Of a DNA stretch of 64,000 bases, positions 43,185 through 52,152 are shown in pieces (within the stretch, counting starts at the first letter, position 1; every line of letters begins with the position of its first letter). The stretch is from the NCBI RefSeq assembly GCF_900199455.1, contig NZ_FZQR01000018.1:1-64000 (forward strand), read 5' to 3'. This stretch comes from Mesorhizobium carmichaelinearum. GTDB taxonomy: Bacteria; Pseudomonadota; Alphaproteobacteria; Rhizobiales; Rhizobiaceae. The translations under genes and the position numbers were made by a program. The notes beneath the pieces were generated by a model. It ran no database searches, was not told where the DNA came from, and saw nothing but the letters and a program-made list of their open reading frames with translations.

Positions 43185-44282
43185 TCACTTCACTACACGG
43201 AGGGGCGGCCTTCCGCTCGACACTTCTCCCAAAATGTCCGAACGGTACATCACGTTGAACTCGGGCTCTGTTAAGTGGAGGAGTGTAGAAAGTTGCTTCG
43301 TAGTGTATCCAAGCTTTTTCAGATGGAATGATACCATTTGACGTAGCAAGTTTGGCGATTCCTTGGGAGGTTCGTTTGGTTCCCGCTTTCGATAACCAAG
43401 TTTTCCCATTTCAATCCAAAACATTTTGCTTTGGTACGGAGTAATTAGCTTCAGGCGCGCCGCTCGCACTGCGAGGGACCCCATCGAAACTTTCCAGTAA
43501 AGTTTCAGATTTGCCAACTGCCTCAAATCGAACCTGCGGAGTTGCGGGCGAATTTCGCTGGCCGGCACCAAAAATGCGCCAGCGAACTCGTCGGCCTCGT
43601 CTTCCATTTCTTCGTCGCTTTTCACTTGTGCAGTGTGCAAAACCATATGCCCAAGTTCGTGCGCGAGCGTATGCCGTATGCGATCAGAAGGCGCGTTCAC
43701 ATTGACAAAAAACAGCACAGGCAAGCCGTCGATGCGCTGGCTCATTGCATCAATCAAATCGGTCCCGAAATCGCATGGAACTACCACGCCACCATTGTCT
43801 TCGAGCAATTCCATCATGTTTGGAATCGGGCCGGTGGGAAGCATCCACATTTCTCTAATGACGCGCGCCGCTTCTTCCGGCGTGACCGCAGTCCGCCCCT
43901 TGCCCTGATATTCATCCGGATTGATTTCAGGAATGAAGGCGTTCGTTCGCATCGAGAACGAGACAAGCATTTTCGAGATGTGGAGGCGTCGAATGTTCAT
44001 TTCCGCAACGATGCGCGCCAAGGCTTTCGATGACAGTTTTTTCCGGCGCCGATAGTGGAAGGGCGGCATCCCATACGGTCGCCCCGGCTCAAAAAAGAAC
44101 GACGGCAGAAACTTCAGCGAAGTCGCCAAATCTTCCACAAATTCGCGTGGCGGATCGGAAAACCCAGTCTCATATTTTGAAAGCGTCCCTTGGCCGACGC
44201 CCATGCGGTCGGCCAATTCCGCCTGCGTAAGCCCGCGCGCATCGCGCGCGAGGGTCATCATGTTGTGATTAAACTTTTCCAT
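43185..44282 (-). CDS. XRE regulator fused to ImmA/IrrE metallopeptidase
   Basis: 365 residues. Residues 8-45 form an XRE helix-turn-helix (RGLTQAELADRMGVGQGTLSKY) and residues about 170-290 an ImmA/IrrE-type peptidase with the zinc motif HELGH at 208-212. Such proteins often cut or control a partner repressor in mobile elements and stress responses. It starts 6 nt after the stop of the 183-residue partner, so they form an operon inside the transposon. Confidence 0.88.
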   Translation of the reverse strand: MEKFNHNMMTLARDARGLTQAELADRMGVGQGTLSKYETGFSDPPREFVEDLATSLKFLPSFFFEPGRPYGMPPFHYRRRKKLSSKALARIVAEMNIRRLHISKMLVSFSMRTNAFIPEINPDEYQGKGRTAVTPEEAARVIREMWMLPTGPIPNMMELLEDNGGVVVPCDFGTDLIDAMSQRIDGLPVLFFVNVNAPSDRIRHTLAHELGHMVLHTAQVKSDEEMEDEADEFAGAFLVPASEIRPQLRRFDLRQLANLKLYWKVSMGSLAVRAARLKLITPYQSKMFWIEMGKLGYRKREPNEPPKESPNLLRQMVSFHLKKLGYTTKQLSTLLHLTEPEFNVMYRSDILGEVSSGRPPLRVVK

Positions 44283-44288
44283 CTTACT

Positions 44289-44840
44289 TCAGAAAGCGCG
44301 GGCTTGCCGGGTCGCATCTATCCAAATTCGCTCACCGGAAACACGTTCCTCGCGCGGCACAATTGCCACACACCAGAGCGCGTCCCTACCTGCTGGCATC
44401 GCGATCTGCGACCGGACAAGGCCGGTGCCGGTCGCGTCCAATACATATCCAGCAGTGAGCCGGATCGGCGGCGATGGCAAACCTGGCAATTCCAATTGCC
44501 TATCGAAATCCTTGGCCTGTTTGGTCGGGTAATTTCGAGTTCGTCCATCCTCGTCCATCTTCTTAAGGCGAACGACGACGTCGGCATCCTCGAAGTGCCA
44601 CAGTTTCAAGCCGCGTAGATCCATGGTTCTTACGCGAGGGCGGCCAATGAACCGCCGATCTCCCTCCGCCACCATATGCGCATACGTGCAGGCGGCTTGT
44701 GCACGGACATCATGTTCAATCAGGTCTTCTGGACGGTAGGAGCGATAACGCGAGTGCGCCGCGCGGGTAATCTCATCAAACTCGGATATGAACTCATCCC
44801 CGATGGCGTCGAGGATTTCCGTCATGCTGCGTTCAGGCAT
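44289..44840 (-). CDS. unknown partner protein of the XRE/ImmA gene
   Basis: 183 residues, starting MPERSMTEILDAIGDEFISE at ATG 44840 with GGAG upstream. Predicted mostly soluble; a motif such as DLRGLKLWHFEDADVVVRL stands out but I do not recognise the family. Placed 6 nt before the XRE/ImmA gene, so it may be its substrate, a toxin, or a sensor. Confidence 0.6.
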   Translation of the reverse strand: MPERSMTEILDAIGDEFISEFDEITRAAHSRYRSYRPEDLIEHDVRAQAACTYAHMVAEGDRRFIGRPRVRTMDLRGLKLWHFEDADVVVRLKKMDEDGRTRNYPTKQAKDFDRQLELPGLPSPPIRLTAGYVLDATGTGLVRSQIAMPAGRDALWCVAIVPREERVSGERIWIDATRQARAF

Positions 44841-44928
44841 CGAAAGGCTCTCCTATGAGAGAGCTACAATGCGCGTGCGACGGACAGAAATCAAGAAAAA
44901 TATTCCGAAAAATATTCCAGTGCGCCGA

Positions 44929-45165
44929 CTATCCGCTGGTTTTCCAACGTTTTTGCGCCGCCTTCTTAGCGATCTCAGCGCGCCGCTCCGGTGTCATATT
45001 CTCGGCGCGCTTCTTCCCGCCCTTGGCTCCTAGCGCCTTTGCAGCGGGGTCTTTGCCGTCATCAATAACCGTGTCGTCTTGCTCGCCCGTCGCGATTTTG
45101 CCGATCATGACGGCCAAGCCGATGGCGTCAGCTGGGCGTTTCTGGCCTTTAGGTCCGGTGGGCAT
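44929..45165 (-). CDS. small basic protein with KGG-like repeat
   Basis: 78 residues, MPTGPKGQKRPADAIGLAVM ... AKALGAKGGKKRAENMTPER, lysine- and alanine-rich like small nucleic-acid-binding proteins found in rhizobia. ATG 45165 has GGAGGATCC upstream. Overlaps the end of the upstream 65-residue ORF. Passenger of the transposon. Confidence 0.6.
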   Translation of the reverse strand: MPTGPKGQKRPADAIGLAVMIGKIATGEQDDTVIDDGKDPAAKALGAKGGKKRAENMTPERRAEIAKKAAQKRWKTSG

Positions 45166-45346
45166 TGGATCCTCCATCGCGTTCGTAACGCATCGATACA
45201 CGATTCACATCGACGTCCGGATGGGCGCGGAGAAATTCTTGGCGTACCTCAGAAGCACGAGGCCCAAAATTGCCGTCTTTGAACGGCTCAACGAGCCGTA
45301 TAAGTTCTTCGCCGTCGACCGCAATGATCATTATGATTGAATTCAT
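45149..45346 (-). CDS. small hypothetical protein
   Basis: 65 residues (MNSIIMIIAVDGEELIRLVE; FGPRASEVRQEFLRAHPDVD). The C-terminal end overlaps the next gene by 17 bp, which supports an operon. Not recognised. First gene after the right end of the transposon. Confidence 0.5.
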   Translation of the reverse strand: MNSIIMIIAVDGEELIRLVEPFKDGNFGPRASEVRQEFLRAHPDVDVNRVSMRYERDGGSNAHRT

Positions 45347-45413
45347 CGCGCTCCCTTCCCATGCTTTGCGCTAAGCATATAGGAGTTCGCGACGGACGGC
45401 GACAAGCGCGGGC

Positions 45414-46349
45414 TCAAATTTCAAACTGATGCACTACCGGTTTGATCCCGAGCTTGCGCGCCTTGTCGGCGAGGTTGTCCTGGATGCCGGTCCCTGGAAA
45501 GACAATCACACCGATTGGCAGGACGTCGAGCATGGCGTCGTTACGCTTGAACGGTGCGGCTTTCGCGTGCTTCGTCCAGTCGGGCTTGAAGGCGACCTGC
45601 GGCACGTTGCGATTGTCGGCCCACTTGGCTGCGATCAGTTCGGCGCCTTTGGGCGATCCACCATGCAACAGCACCATGTCGGGGTGCTTGGCGTGGACCT
45701 TGTCGAGCGTATCCCAGATCAGGCGATGATCGTTGAAGTCCAGCCCGCCGGTGAAAGCGATCTTGGGTCCGGCCGGGAGCATCACCTCGGTTTCTGCCCG
45801 TCGTTTGGCGGCGAGGAAGTCGCGGCTGTCGATCATCGCCGAAGTCAGTGTGCGATGATTGACCATTGATCCACTGCGCGGCCGCCACGATGATCCGGTG
45901 TGACGCTCGAAGTGTTCGGCGGCTTGGTCGCGCATCAACTCGAAGGCGTTTCGGCGCTCGATCATGGTCTGCCCCTCGGCGGTCAGGCGTTCCAGGTCGA
46001 CCGACTTCACCTCGCTGCCATCCTGTTCGCGCTGGCTACGGCGCTGCGCCTGCTCGTTGTCGTCCAACTCGCGATCGATCCGGCCGGTGGCGCGGTGGAA
46101 GAGATTGACGGTCGACCACAGCAGATCGTCGAGGTCGGGCTCGAGGCGCGTGTCGCTCATGCTCACGATCAGGGCGTCGAAGATGTCGGCGATGGCGCCG
46201 GCGACGATGTTGCCTTCGGGGAGTGGTCGCGGGTCGGCTTCGTCCTGGAAGGGCCGGTAGCCATAGAGCTGGAGTTCAGAGAGGAAATGGTCGGTGGGCG
46301 ATGAGGCGTGATGGGGCTCGAAGCCGGTGTCGTCCTGGTCGATGGTCAT
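45414..46349 (-). CDS. DUF2493 domain protein with transposon-derived C-terminus
   Basis: 311 residues from ATG 46349 (MTIDQDDTGFEPHHASSP). Residues about 195-300 are the DUF2493 domain, a Rossmann-like nucleotide-binding fold related to SLOG proteins (KIAFTGGLDFNDHRLIWDTL; DMVLLHGGSPKGAELIAAKW; DVLPIGVIVFPGTGIQDNLA). The last seven residues (VVHQFEI) are read from the transposon's inverted repeat instead of the native YDFRKTGGA. Activity may persist because the domain is nearly complete. Common ICE gene near toprim; role unknown. Confidence 0.88.
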   Translation of the reverse strand: MTIDQDDTGFEPHHASSPTDHFLSELQLYGYRPFQDEADPRPLPEGNIVAGAIADIFDALIVSMSDTRLEPDLDDLLWSTVNLFHRATGRIDRELDDNEQAQRRSQREQDGSEVKSVDLERLTAEGQTMIERRNAFELMRDQAAEHFERHTGSSWRPRSGSMVNHRTLTSAMIDSRDFLAAKRRAETEVMLPAGPKIAFTGGLDFNDHRLIWDTLDKVHAKHPDMVLLHGGSPKGAELIAAKWADNRNVPQVAFKPDWTKHAKAAPFKRNDAMLDVLPIGVIVFPGTGIQDNLADKARKLGIKPVVHQFEI

Positions 46350-46357
46350 GGGATGCT

Positions 46358-46405
46358 CCTTCGTCGGATCAGCCGCGACCGTCGCGGCCTTCATGGCGAC
46401 GAAGG
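46358..46405 (-). promoter_or_regulatory. nested hairpin over the ribosome site of the DUF2493 gene
   Basis: Outer 9-bp stem CCTTCGTCG / CGACGAAGG encloses an inner perfect 8-bp hairpin GCCGCGAC-G-GTCGCGGC. The AAGG part of the Shine-Dalgarno AAGGAG is within the outer stem, so folding could limit translation. Confidence 0.5.
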
Positions 46406-46475
46406 AAGGCGGGCGGGCCGGGCCTGCACCCCGAGCGAAGCGAGAGGGCCAAGCCTTGGCGCTGGATGGCGAAGG

Positions 46476-46533
46476 CCGGCTATTTTGCCTCGCGATGCAA
46501 AGGCGGGCTTGCCCGTCGGCGGAAAATAGCCGG
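46476..46533. promoter_or_regulatory. 58-bp structured inverted repeat in the DUF2493 leader
   Basis: 11-bp arms CCGGCTATTTT / AAAATAGCCGG enclose a second hairpin CGGGC-TT-GCCCG (46504-46515). Lies in the 312-bp gap between toprim and DUF2493. Could be an attenuator or small RNA. Confidence 0.4.
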
Positions 46534-46597
46534 GCGCAGCCATTGCCGGTCCGGTCCGCTTGCCGTCCCGATCGCCCTCTCGGAAGGCCGTGGTCGT

Positions 46598-46629
46598 GGC
46601 TCTCTCCGATGGTGAGGTGCAACCCCGTG
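46598..46629 (-). promoter_or_regulatory. degenerate copy of the conserved leader element
   Basis: Minus strand ACGGGGTTG...ATCGGAGAGAGCC resembles the element upstream of ardC, parB and the methylase/helicase gene (GACGGGTT...GGTCGRGAGAGAG), with several changes. Located 33 bp downstream of toprim. Confidence 0.35.
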
Positions 46630-46661
46630 TTCGACGCAGGACCCTGGTCACGGGGCGCCGC

Positions 46662-47723
46662 TCACGTCGCCATGCCGACCAATGCCGGCTTCTCCATGAA
46701 GCGGGCGACATCTTCTGGTGCGATCTGAACCCGTGTGGCCGCTCGAAGCGCATCGATGCCGAGCGCACGGAGATCCTCATTGAAATCCCCGAGCCGTGGC
46801 GACAGGGTGATCGCCTCGATCCCGACCGCCTGCGCCCGTTCGACCAGGGCTGCCATCGCACGATCGCCGGCAGGATCGTCGTCGCGGGCGATGTAGAGCC
46901 GCCGCATCGTCGCCGGGAACAAGATGGCGGCGAGATGTGCAGCAGAGAGCGCCGCCACCATCGGCATGTGGGGTAGTGCCATTCGCAGCGACAGTATGGT
47001 CTCGATGCCTTCCCCGGCCGCCATGACTTGTGTAGCGCAGCCGAACCGGACGGCGTTTCCCAGAAGGTCTCCGATCGCTCGCCTCGGCGTGTCGATCGGC
47101 GCCTTGCCCCTTCCGTCAGGCGATAGCCATGTGCGGTGCGCCCCTGTGATCCGGTTGTCGAGATCGGTGACGGACGCGATCATCGCCGGCCAGGTCTCGG
47201 TCGGGCTGTGGGGGTCCGGACGATAGTAGCAGCGTGGATGGAAGTGCAGGGCTCCGGTTCCGTGCAAAGCCGTAATGCCGCGTTTTCGCAGATGCGTCTC
47301 CACGATGGAGCCCGTAATCGGCTGCGACATGGAAATCAGCCGCCGTGCTGATTCCGGCGATCCCGCCGGTGCGGACGACGGTCGGGGCCGCGGCTGAGGG
47401 TCGAGCTCGGGTCGGGGCAGGCTGAGGAAACGTCGGGCCTCGTCAACGACATCCTTGAAGTCGAGCAGGCCGCAGCTCTCGCGGATGACATCGAGCAGAT
47501 CGCCATGCTCGCCGGTGGCGGCGTCGGTCCATTTGCCCGCCGCGCCCTTGCCGGACTCGGTGCCCTTCAGCCGGACGAACATCGAGCGGCCTGGATTGTT
47601 CTGGACGTCGCCGACCAGCCAGTAGCGGCCTTCGCGCCGACCGTTGGAGAGATATTCGCGGCAGACGGACTCGGCGTTACGACCGAGACGTTGCGCCAGA
47701 TTGGAAGCGTCGCCAGCCATCAT
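46662..47723 (-). CDS. toprim domain protein (primase-like, DUF7146/toprim)
   Basis: 353 residues. The N-terminal part resembles the DUF7146 zinc-less primase-like region (KGTESGKGAAGKWTDAATGE; HGDLLDVIRESCGLLDFKDV). The C-terminal toprim domain has the glutamate motif VMAAGEGIETILSLRMALP and the DxD-type motif LYIARDDDPAGDRAM. Probably DNA priming or replication of the transferred strand. Start overlaps the upstream gene's stop. Confidence 0.85.
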   Translation of the reverse strand: MMAGDASNLAQRLGRNAESVCREYLSNGRREGRYWLVGDVQNNPGRSMFVRLKGTESGKGAAGKWTDAATGEHGDLLDVIRESCGLLDFKDVVDEARRFLSLPRPELDPQPRPRPSSAPAGSPESARRLISMSQPITGSIVETHLRKRGITALHGTGALHFHPRCYYRPDPHSPTETWPAMIASVTDLDNRITGAHRTWLSPDGRGKAPIDTPRRAIGDLLGNAVRFGCATQVMAAGEGIETILSLRMALPHMPMVAALSAAHLAAILFPATMRRLYIARDDDPAGDRAMAALVERAQAVGIEAITLSPRLGDFNEDLRALGIDALRAATRVQIAPEDVARFMEKPALVGMAT

Positions 47724-50700
47724 GCCGCCTCCCGTTCGGCGATCCGCGCGAGTGGATAGCGTTCGAGCACTTTCGCCAGAATGGCTGGGCCAGCTGCGTC
47801 AGTCGGCATGAACATGCGCAGCTTCCAGGAGATGATCTCGTGGAACAGGCCATAGGTGCGCAGGCGATCGCGCATCGTGTCGGTGAAGCCGGACAGTTCG
47901 ATCCGGTTCACGCCCATGACACGGACCCGGCGAAGCTGGAGCCCCTCGGAGAGATCGAGGATAGTCTTGCCATCCATCAGCGCCGTGAAAGCGTCTTCGG
48001 GCCTCAAGGTGCTGCTGCCCGTTGCCGTCGCACCCGCGACCCAGGCGGATGAGACGCGCCGGCCGACGATGCGTTCGCCGTTGTCGGTCTGGAGCCGATA
48101 GACGCGTGTCGATTCATTCGGCAGACGTTTCCAGATTGGCAGCAGCAGCCCGGAGACGACATGGATGATGCTGTCGGTAAACGTCGGCACCTCGGTCAGT
48201 TCCAGCTCCCAGGCGTGAGCAAACGCCTGGCGGTCGGCTTCGACCCAATGGGTCTGCGGCATCATCGCCAGCGGCATGGCGGGGTGCTCCATCGGTCGGA
48301 TGAGCCGGATGCGGCGTTCGACCTCGCCGTCGTCGAGCATTAGGCTGCTGGTCGGGACCTGCACGGCGGCGCGGCCCGACTGCCCATTGATGAGCAGCAT
48401 CGCTCGGGGGTCGGTGAGGTGGTTCAGCGCTTGGTCGAGCGTGACCGGCCGGTTGCGCTCACGCCGGGTTATCGTGAGAAGCCGGGTATCGGCGGAGGTG
48501 CCCGGATGGGTGTAGATCGCCTGACGGTCGGTGACGACGAAGCTCTCGGCGGTCAGGGTCTCCAGCCCGACATCATAGACGCCCGACGCGATAGCCCCCT
48601 CGATGCGAGAGGACAGCAATTGCTCGAACGCCGTGAACAGGATGTTCTGCAATCGAATAGTGAGTGCCAGCAACCGGTTGAGGAAGGTCGTGATCGGCGG
48701 CAGCTCATCCTTGATGCCGCCCGAATCCATCAGTGACAGGCCGATCGCATCCTCGAACATCTGTAGCGGGCAGCCCTCGACCTTGCCCCGGACCAGCAAC
48801 AGGTAGAGTTGGCGCAGTGCGTCGCGGGCATAGTGGCTCTCCAGATTGTCCTCGGGCCGGAACAGGCCCTGGCCGCCGGTCTGGCGCTGGCCCTTGGTGA
48901 TGGCGCCGAGGGTGTCGAGCCGACGGGCGATGGTCGAGAGGAAGCGCTTCTCGGCCTTGACGTCAGTCGCGATCGGCCGGAACAGCGGCGGTTGCTGCTG
49001 GTTCGTGCGATTGGTGCGACCGAGCCCCTGGATGGCGGCGTCCGCCTTCCACCCCGCCTCGAGCAGATAGTGGACTCGGAGCCGCCGGTTCCGCACCGAC
49101 AGTTCGGCATGATAGCTGCGCCCGGTGCCGCCAGCCTCCGAGAACACGAGGATGCGCTTGTCGTCGTCCATGAACGCCTGCGTCTCGGCAAGGTTCGCCG
49201 ATCCGGCGCGGTTCTCGACGACCAGCCGGTCGACGCCGCCGACCCCGGTCTTGCGCACGATGCGCCGCGAGCGGCCGGTGACTTCGGCCACCAGGTCGGT
49301 GCCGAAGCGCTGGACGATTTGGTCGAGCGCCCCATGCACTGGCGGCAGGGATGCGAGCTTTTCGATCAGCCGGTCCCTGCGGTCGACGGCTTCGCGACTT
49401 TCGACGGGCTGGCCATCGCGATAGACCGGACGCGACGACAGGTTCCCCTCGCTGTCGGTGAAGGGCTCGTAGAGCTGCACCGGGAAGGAATGGGCGAGAT
49501 AGTCGAGCACATATTCGCGAGGTGTGATGTCGACCTGGACGTCCCCCCAGTCCTCGGTCGGGATCTCGGCCAACCTGCGCTCCATTAGTGCCTCGCCGGT
49601 CGAGACGATCTGGATGACGGCGGCGTGGCCCTCTTCAAGATCGCGGTCGATGGACCGGATCAGCGAGGGCGTCTTCATGCTGGTGATCAGGTGGGAGAAA
49701 AAGCGCTGCTTGGCGCTTTCGAAGGCCGAACGCGCGGCGGATTTGGCCTGCGCATTGAGCGTGCCCGTCGAGCCGGTGATGTTGGCCGCCTGCATCGCCG
49801 CATCGAGGTTGTTGTGGATGATACCGAACGCCCCGGCATAGGCGTCATAGATGCGGACCTGTTCGTCGGTCAACGTGTGCTCGAGCAACTCGTATTCGAC
49901 GCCCTCGTAGGAGAGTGACCGAGCCGCATAGAGACCGAGTGCCCGAAGATCGCGCGCGAGCACCTCCATCGCCGCGACGCCGCCGGCCTCGATCGCCTCG
50001 ACGAACTCGGCCCGGGCAGCGAAGGGAAAGTCCTCGCCGCCCCACAGGCCGAGGCGCTGGGCATAGGCGAGATTGTGGACCGTTGTGGCACCGGTTGCCG
50101 AGACGTAGACGATGCGCGCGTTGGGCAGGGCGTGCTGGATCCGAAGGCCAGCGCGTCCCTGTTGCGAGGCGGCCTGGTCGCCGCGTTCTCCCTTGCCGCC
50201 GGCGGCGTTCTGCATGGCGTGGCTCTCGTCGAAGATGATCACTCCATCGAAGTCGGAGCCCAACCAGTCGACGATCTGTCGGACGCGCGAAACCTTCTCG
50301 TCGCGCGCGTCGGAGCGCAGCGTGGCGTAGGTGGTGAATAGGACGCCTTCCGCCAACCGGATCGCCGTGCCTTGGCGGAAGCGCGACAGCGGCGTGACCA
50401 GCAGGCGCTCCATGCCTAGCGCCGACCAATCGCGTTGAGCATCCTCGATCAGCTTGTCGGATTTCGACACCCAGACCGCGCGCCGGCGGCCTTTCAGCCA
50501 GTTGTCGAGCAGGATGCCGGCGACCTGGCGGCCCTTGCCGGCGCCGGTGCCATCGCCCAGGAACCAGCCCCGCCGAAACCGGACGGCGTTCTCGGCGTCG
50601 TCGCGCGCGGCCGAGACGAGGTCGAACGTCTCATCCACAGTCCATGATCCGGCGAGATGACCGGCATGGGCCTCGCCTGCGTAGATGACGCTTTCGAGCT

Positions 50701-52060
50701 GGGCATCGGACAACAGGCCATCGGTCACGACGTTGCCAGGCAGATGCGGCCGGTAGGTCGGCGTCGGCGGCGCGACCGAGGCCATGGCCGCCGACTGCAC
50801 CAGCTTTGTGGGGTGAACCTGAGAGCCGGGAATACGGATCGCCTGCAATCCGTATTCCTCATAAAGCGCCTCGGTGATCCGGCCATTCTCGACCGGCTTC
50901 CAGTCGACGGTCTCATAGGCGAGTTCGACGCCTTCTGGCTCCGCCGTTCCCGCTGTACCAGAGGACGGGCGCATCGCGTAGGCGCGCACGGTTCGAGGGA
51001 TAGCCAAGCCGATAACCGGCGCCACGGTGGCGGCGAAAGGCAGCCTCGGCGGGACAAGATCTGCGACCCAGCCGAGAAGCGTGGCGACGTCGGGCACGAC
51101 GCCCGGTGAAGTCGGGAACACACTCGGATTGTCGGCCGGAGCCTTGTCGATCACGGTCAGGCGGGTGTCGATGGTGGTGCCGTGTTTGGCGTAGACCGCG
51201 CCATCGATCGCGGCCGAGAACACCACGCGCCCGCGCTCCTCCAGCCGAATGAAGGCGTCACGCCAGGATGGGTTGTCGGGCGAAAAACTCGCCCCGGTGA
51301 TGGCGACGAGGCGGCCGCCATCGACAAGGCGCGACAGGCTCGACGCGATATGGCGGAGCGCCGCGTCCGCCATGCGACCGTCGACATTGGCCATCGCCGA
51401 GAACGGCGGGTTCATCAGCACGACACTCGGAACGAGACGCGGGTCGAGGTGATCGTCGATCTGAGCCGCGTCGAAGCGGGTGACGGTGATGTTCGGAAAC
51501 AGTCGGCCGAGCAGCCCTGTGCGGGTCTCGGCCAGTTCATTGAGGATGAGCGATCCGCCGGCAAGTTCCGCCAGAATGGCGAGCAGGCCTGTCCCGGCCG
51601 AAGGCTCCAGCACGCGGTCGGCGGATGTGATCGCGGCTGCTGCGCTGGCGGCAAGTCCAAGTGGGATTGGCGTTGAGAACTGCTGGAACGCCTGGCTCTC
51701 TTCGGAGCGGCGCGTATGCGTGGGGAGAAGGCCCACGATCTTGGCCAGCATCGGCAGCGCGGCGGACGGAGACCCGGCTTTACGCAACAGCGTCTTTCCG
51801 TACTTGCGCAGAAAGAGCACCGTCGCCGCTTCGCAGGCGTCATATGCGGTCTTCCAGTCCCAGGCACCGGAGGCATCGGACGCTTCAAAGGCCGTCGCCA
51901 TTGCGGTGCGCAGCACGGTCGCGTCGACACGCTGGCCGCGTTCGAGATGGGGAAGGAGAAGCCGCGCGGCTTCGGCGATGGCTGTGGCCGGATCGGCAAC
52001 GGAGGCAAGCGGGAAGGACGCAGGCGCAAGGGCGGCCGCGAAAGCGTTGGCATTCGTCAT
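47720..52060 (-). CDS. large methylase/helicase, strawberry-notch-like
   Basis: 1446 residues from MTNANAFAAALAP. An N-terminal methylase-like domain (RVLEPSAGTGLLAILAELAG; SVVLMNPPFSAMANVDG, an NPPF motif, about 120-330) is followed by a superfamily 2 helicase part: Walker A-like RRGWFLGDGTGAGKGRQVAG, DEAD-box variant GVIIFDESHAMQNAAGGKG, and the helicase C region (VFSEAGGTGRSYHAEL; AIQGLGRTNRTNQQQPPLF). Strawberry-notch-type proteins of this size are usual ICE and plasmid cargo, with a possible defence or anti-defence role. ATG 52060; the conserved leader element lies upstream. Confidence 0.85.
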   Translation of the reverse strand: MTNANAFAAALAPASFPLASVADPATAIAEAARLLLPHLERGQRVDATVLRTAMATAFEASDASGAWDWKTAYDACEAATVLFLRKYGKTLLRKAGSPSAALPMLAKIVGLLPTHTRRSEESQAFQQFSTPIPLGLAASAAAAITSADRVLEPSAGTGLLAILAELAGGSLILNELAETRTGLLGRLFPNITVTRFDAAQIDDHLDPRLVPSVVLMNPPFSAMANVDGRMADAALRHIASSLSRLVDGGRLVAITGASFSPDNPSWRDAFIRLEERGRVVFSAAIDGAVYAKHGTTIDTRLTVIDKAPADNPSVFPTSPGVVPDVATLLGWVADLVPPRLPFAATVAPVIGLAIPRTVRAYAMRPSSGTAGTAEPEGVELAYETVDWKPVENGRITEALYEEYGLQAIRIPGSQVHPTKLVQSAAMASVAPPTPTYRPHLPGNVVTDGLLSDAQLESVIYAGEAHAGHLAGSWTVDETFDLVSAARDDAENAVRFRRGWFLGDGTGAGKGRQVAGILLDNWLKGRRRAVWVSKSDKLIEDAQRDWSALGMERLLVTPLSRFRQGTAIRLAEGVLFTTYATLRSDARDEKVSRVRQIVDWLGSDFDGVIIFDESHAMQNAAGGKGERGDQAASQQGRAGLRIQHALPNARIVYVSATGATTVHNLAYAQRLGLWGGEDFPFAARAEFVEAIEAGGVAAMEVLARDLRALGLYAARSLSYEGVEYELLEHTLTDEQVRIYDAYAGAFGIIHNNLDAAMQAANITGSTGTLNAQAKSAARSAFESAKQRFFSHLITSMKTPSLIRSIDRDLEEGHAAVIQIVSTGEALMERRLAEIPTEDWGDVQVDITPREYVLDYLAHSFPVQLYEPFTDSEGNLSSRPVYRDGQPVESREAVDRRDRLIEKLASLPPVHGALDQIVQRFGTDLVAEVTGRSRRIVRKTGVGGVDRLVVENRAGSANLAETQAFMDDDKRILVFSEAGGTGRSYHAELSVRNRRLRVHYLLEAGWKADAAIQGLGRTNRTNQQQPPLFRPIATDVKAEKRFLSTIARRLDTLGAITKGQRQTGGQGLFRPEDNLESHYARDALRQLYLLLVRGKVEGCPLQMFEDAIGLSLMDSGGIKDELPPITTFLNRLLALTIRLQNILFTAFEQLLSSRIEGAIASGVYDVGLETLTAESFVVTDRQAIYTHPGTSADTRLLTITRRERNRPVTLDQALNHLTDPRAMLLINGQSGRAAVQVPTSSLMLDDGEVERRIRLIRPMEHPAMPLAMMPQTHWVEADRQAFAHAWELELTEVPTFTDSIIHVVSGLLLPIWKRLPNESTRVYRLQTDNGERIVGRRVSSAWVAGATATGSSTLRPEDAFTALMDGKTILDLSEGLQLRRVRVMGVNRIELSGFTDTMRDRLRTYGLFHEIISWKLRMFMPTDAAGPAILAKVLERYPLARIAEREAA

Positions 52061-52103
52061 GGAGGAGACCTCGGGAGAGCGGAAGGGATCGAGCCGGGCG
52101 GCG

Positions 52104-52134
52104 CTCTCTCTCGACCGCATCGGCTCAACCCGTC
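52104..52134 (-). promoter_or_regulatory. conserved leader element upstream of the methylase/helicase gene
   Basis: Minus strand GACGGGTT-N10-GGTCGAGAGAGAG. Shares both blocks with the elements before parB and ardC, but its own stems differ (GAGCCG/CGGCTC and GCGG/CCGC). Confidence 0.55.
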
Positions 52135-52152
52135 CCGGCCTTCCTCGTCCTC

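Larger units (their letters stand above)
42102..45438 (-). mobile_element. 3.3-kb IS1-type transposon with passenger genes
   Basis: The ends are perfect 23-bp inverted repeats (42102-42124 and 45416-45438, outer sequence GGTAGTGCATCAG). Identical 8-bp copies of GGTTTGAT flank them in direct orientation (42094-42101 and 45439-45446). The element contains an IS1-family transposase, a tRNA-like gene with terminator, an XRE/ImmA gene, a 183-residue protein and two small proteins. Target: 3' end of the DUF2493 gene. Confidence 0.9.
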
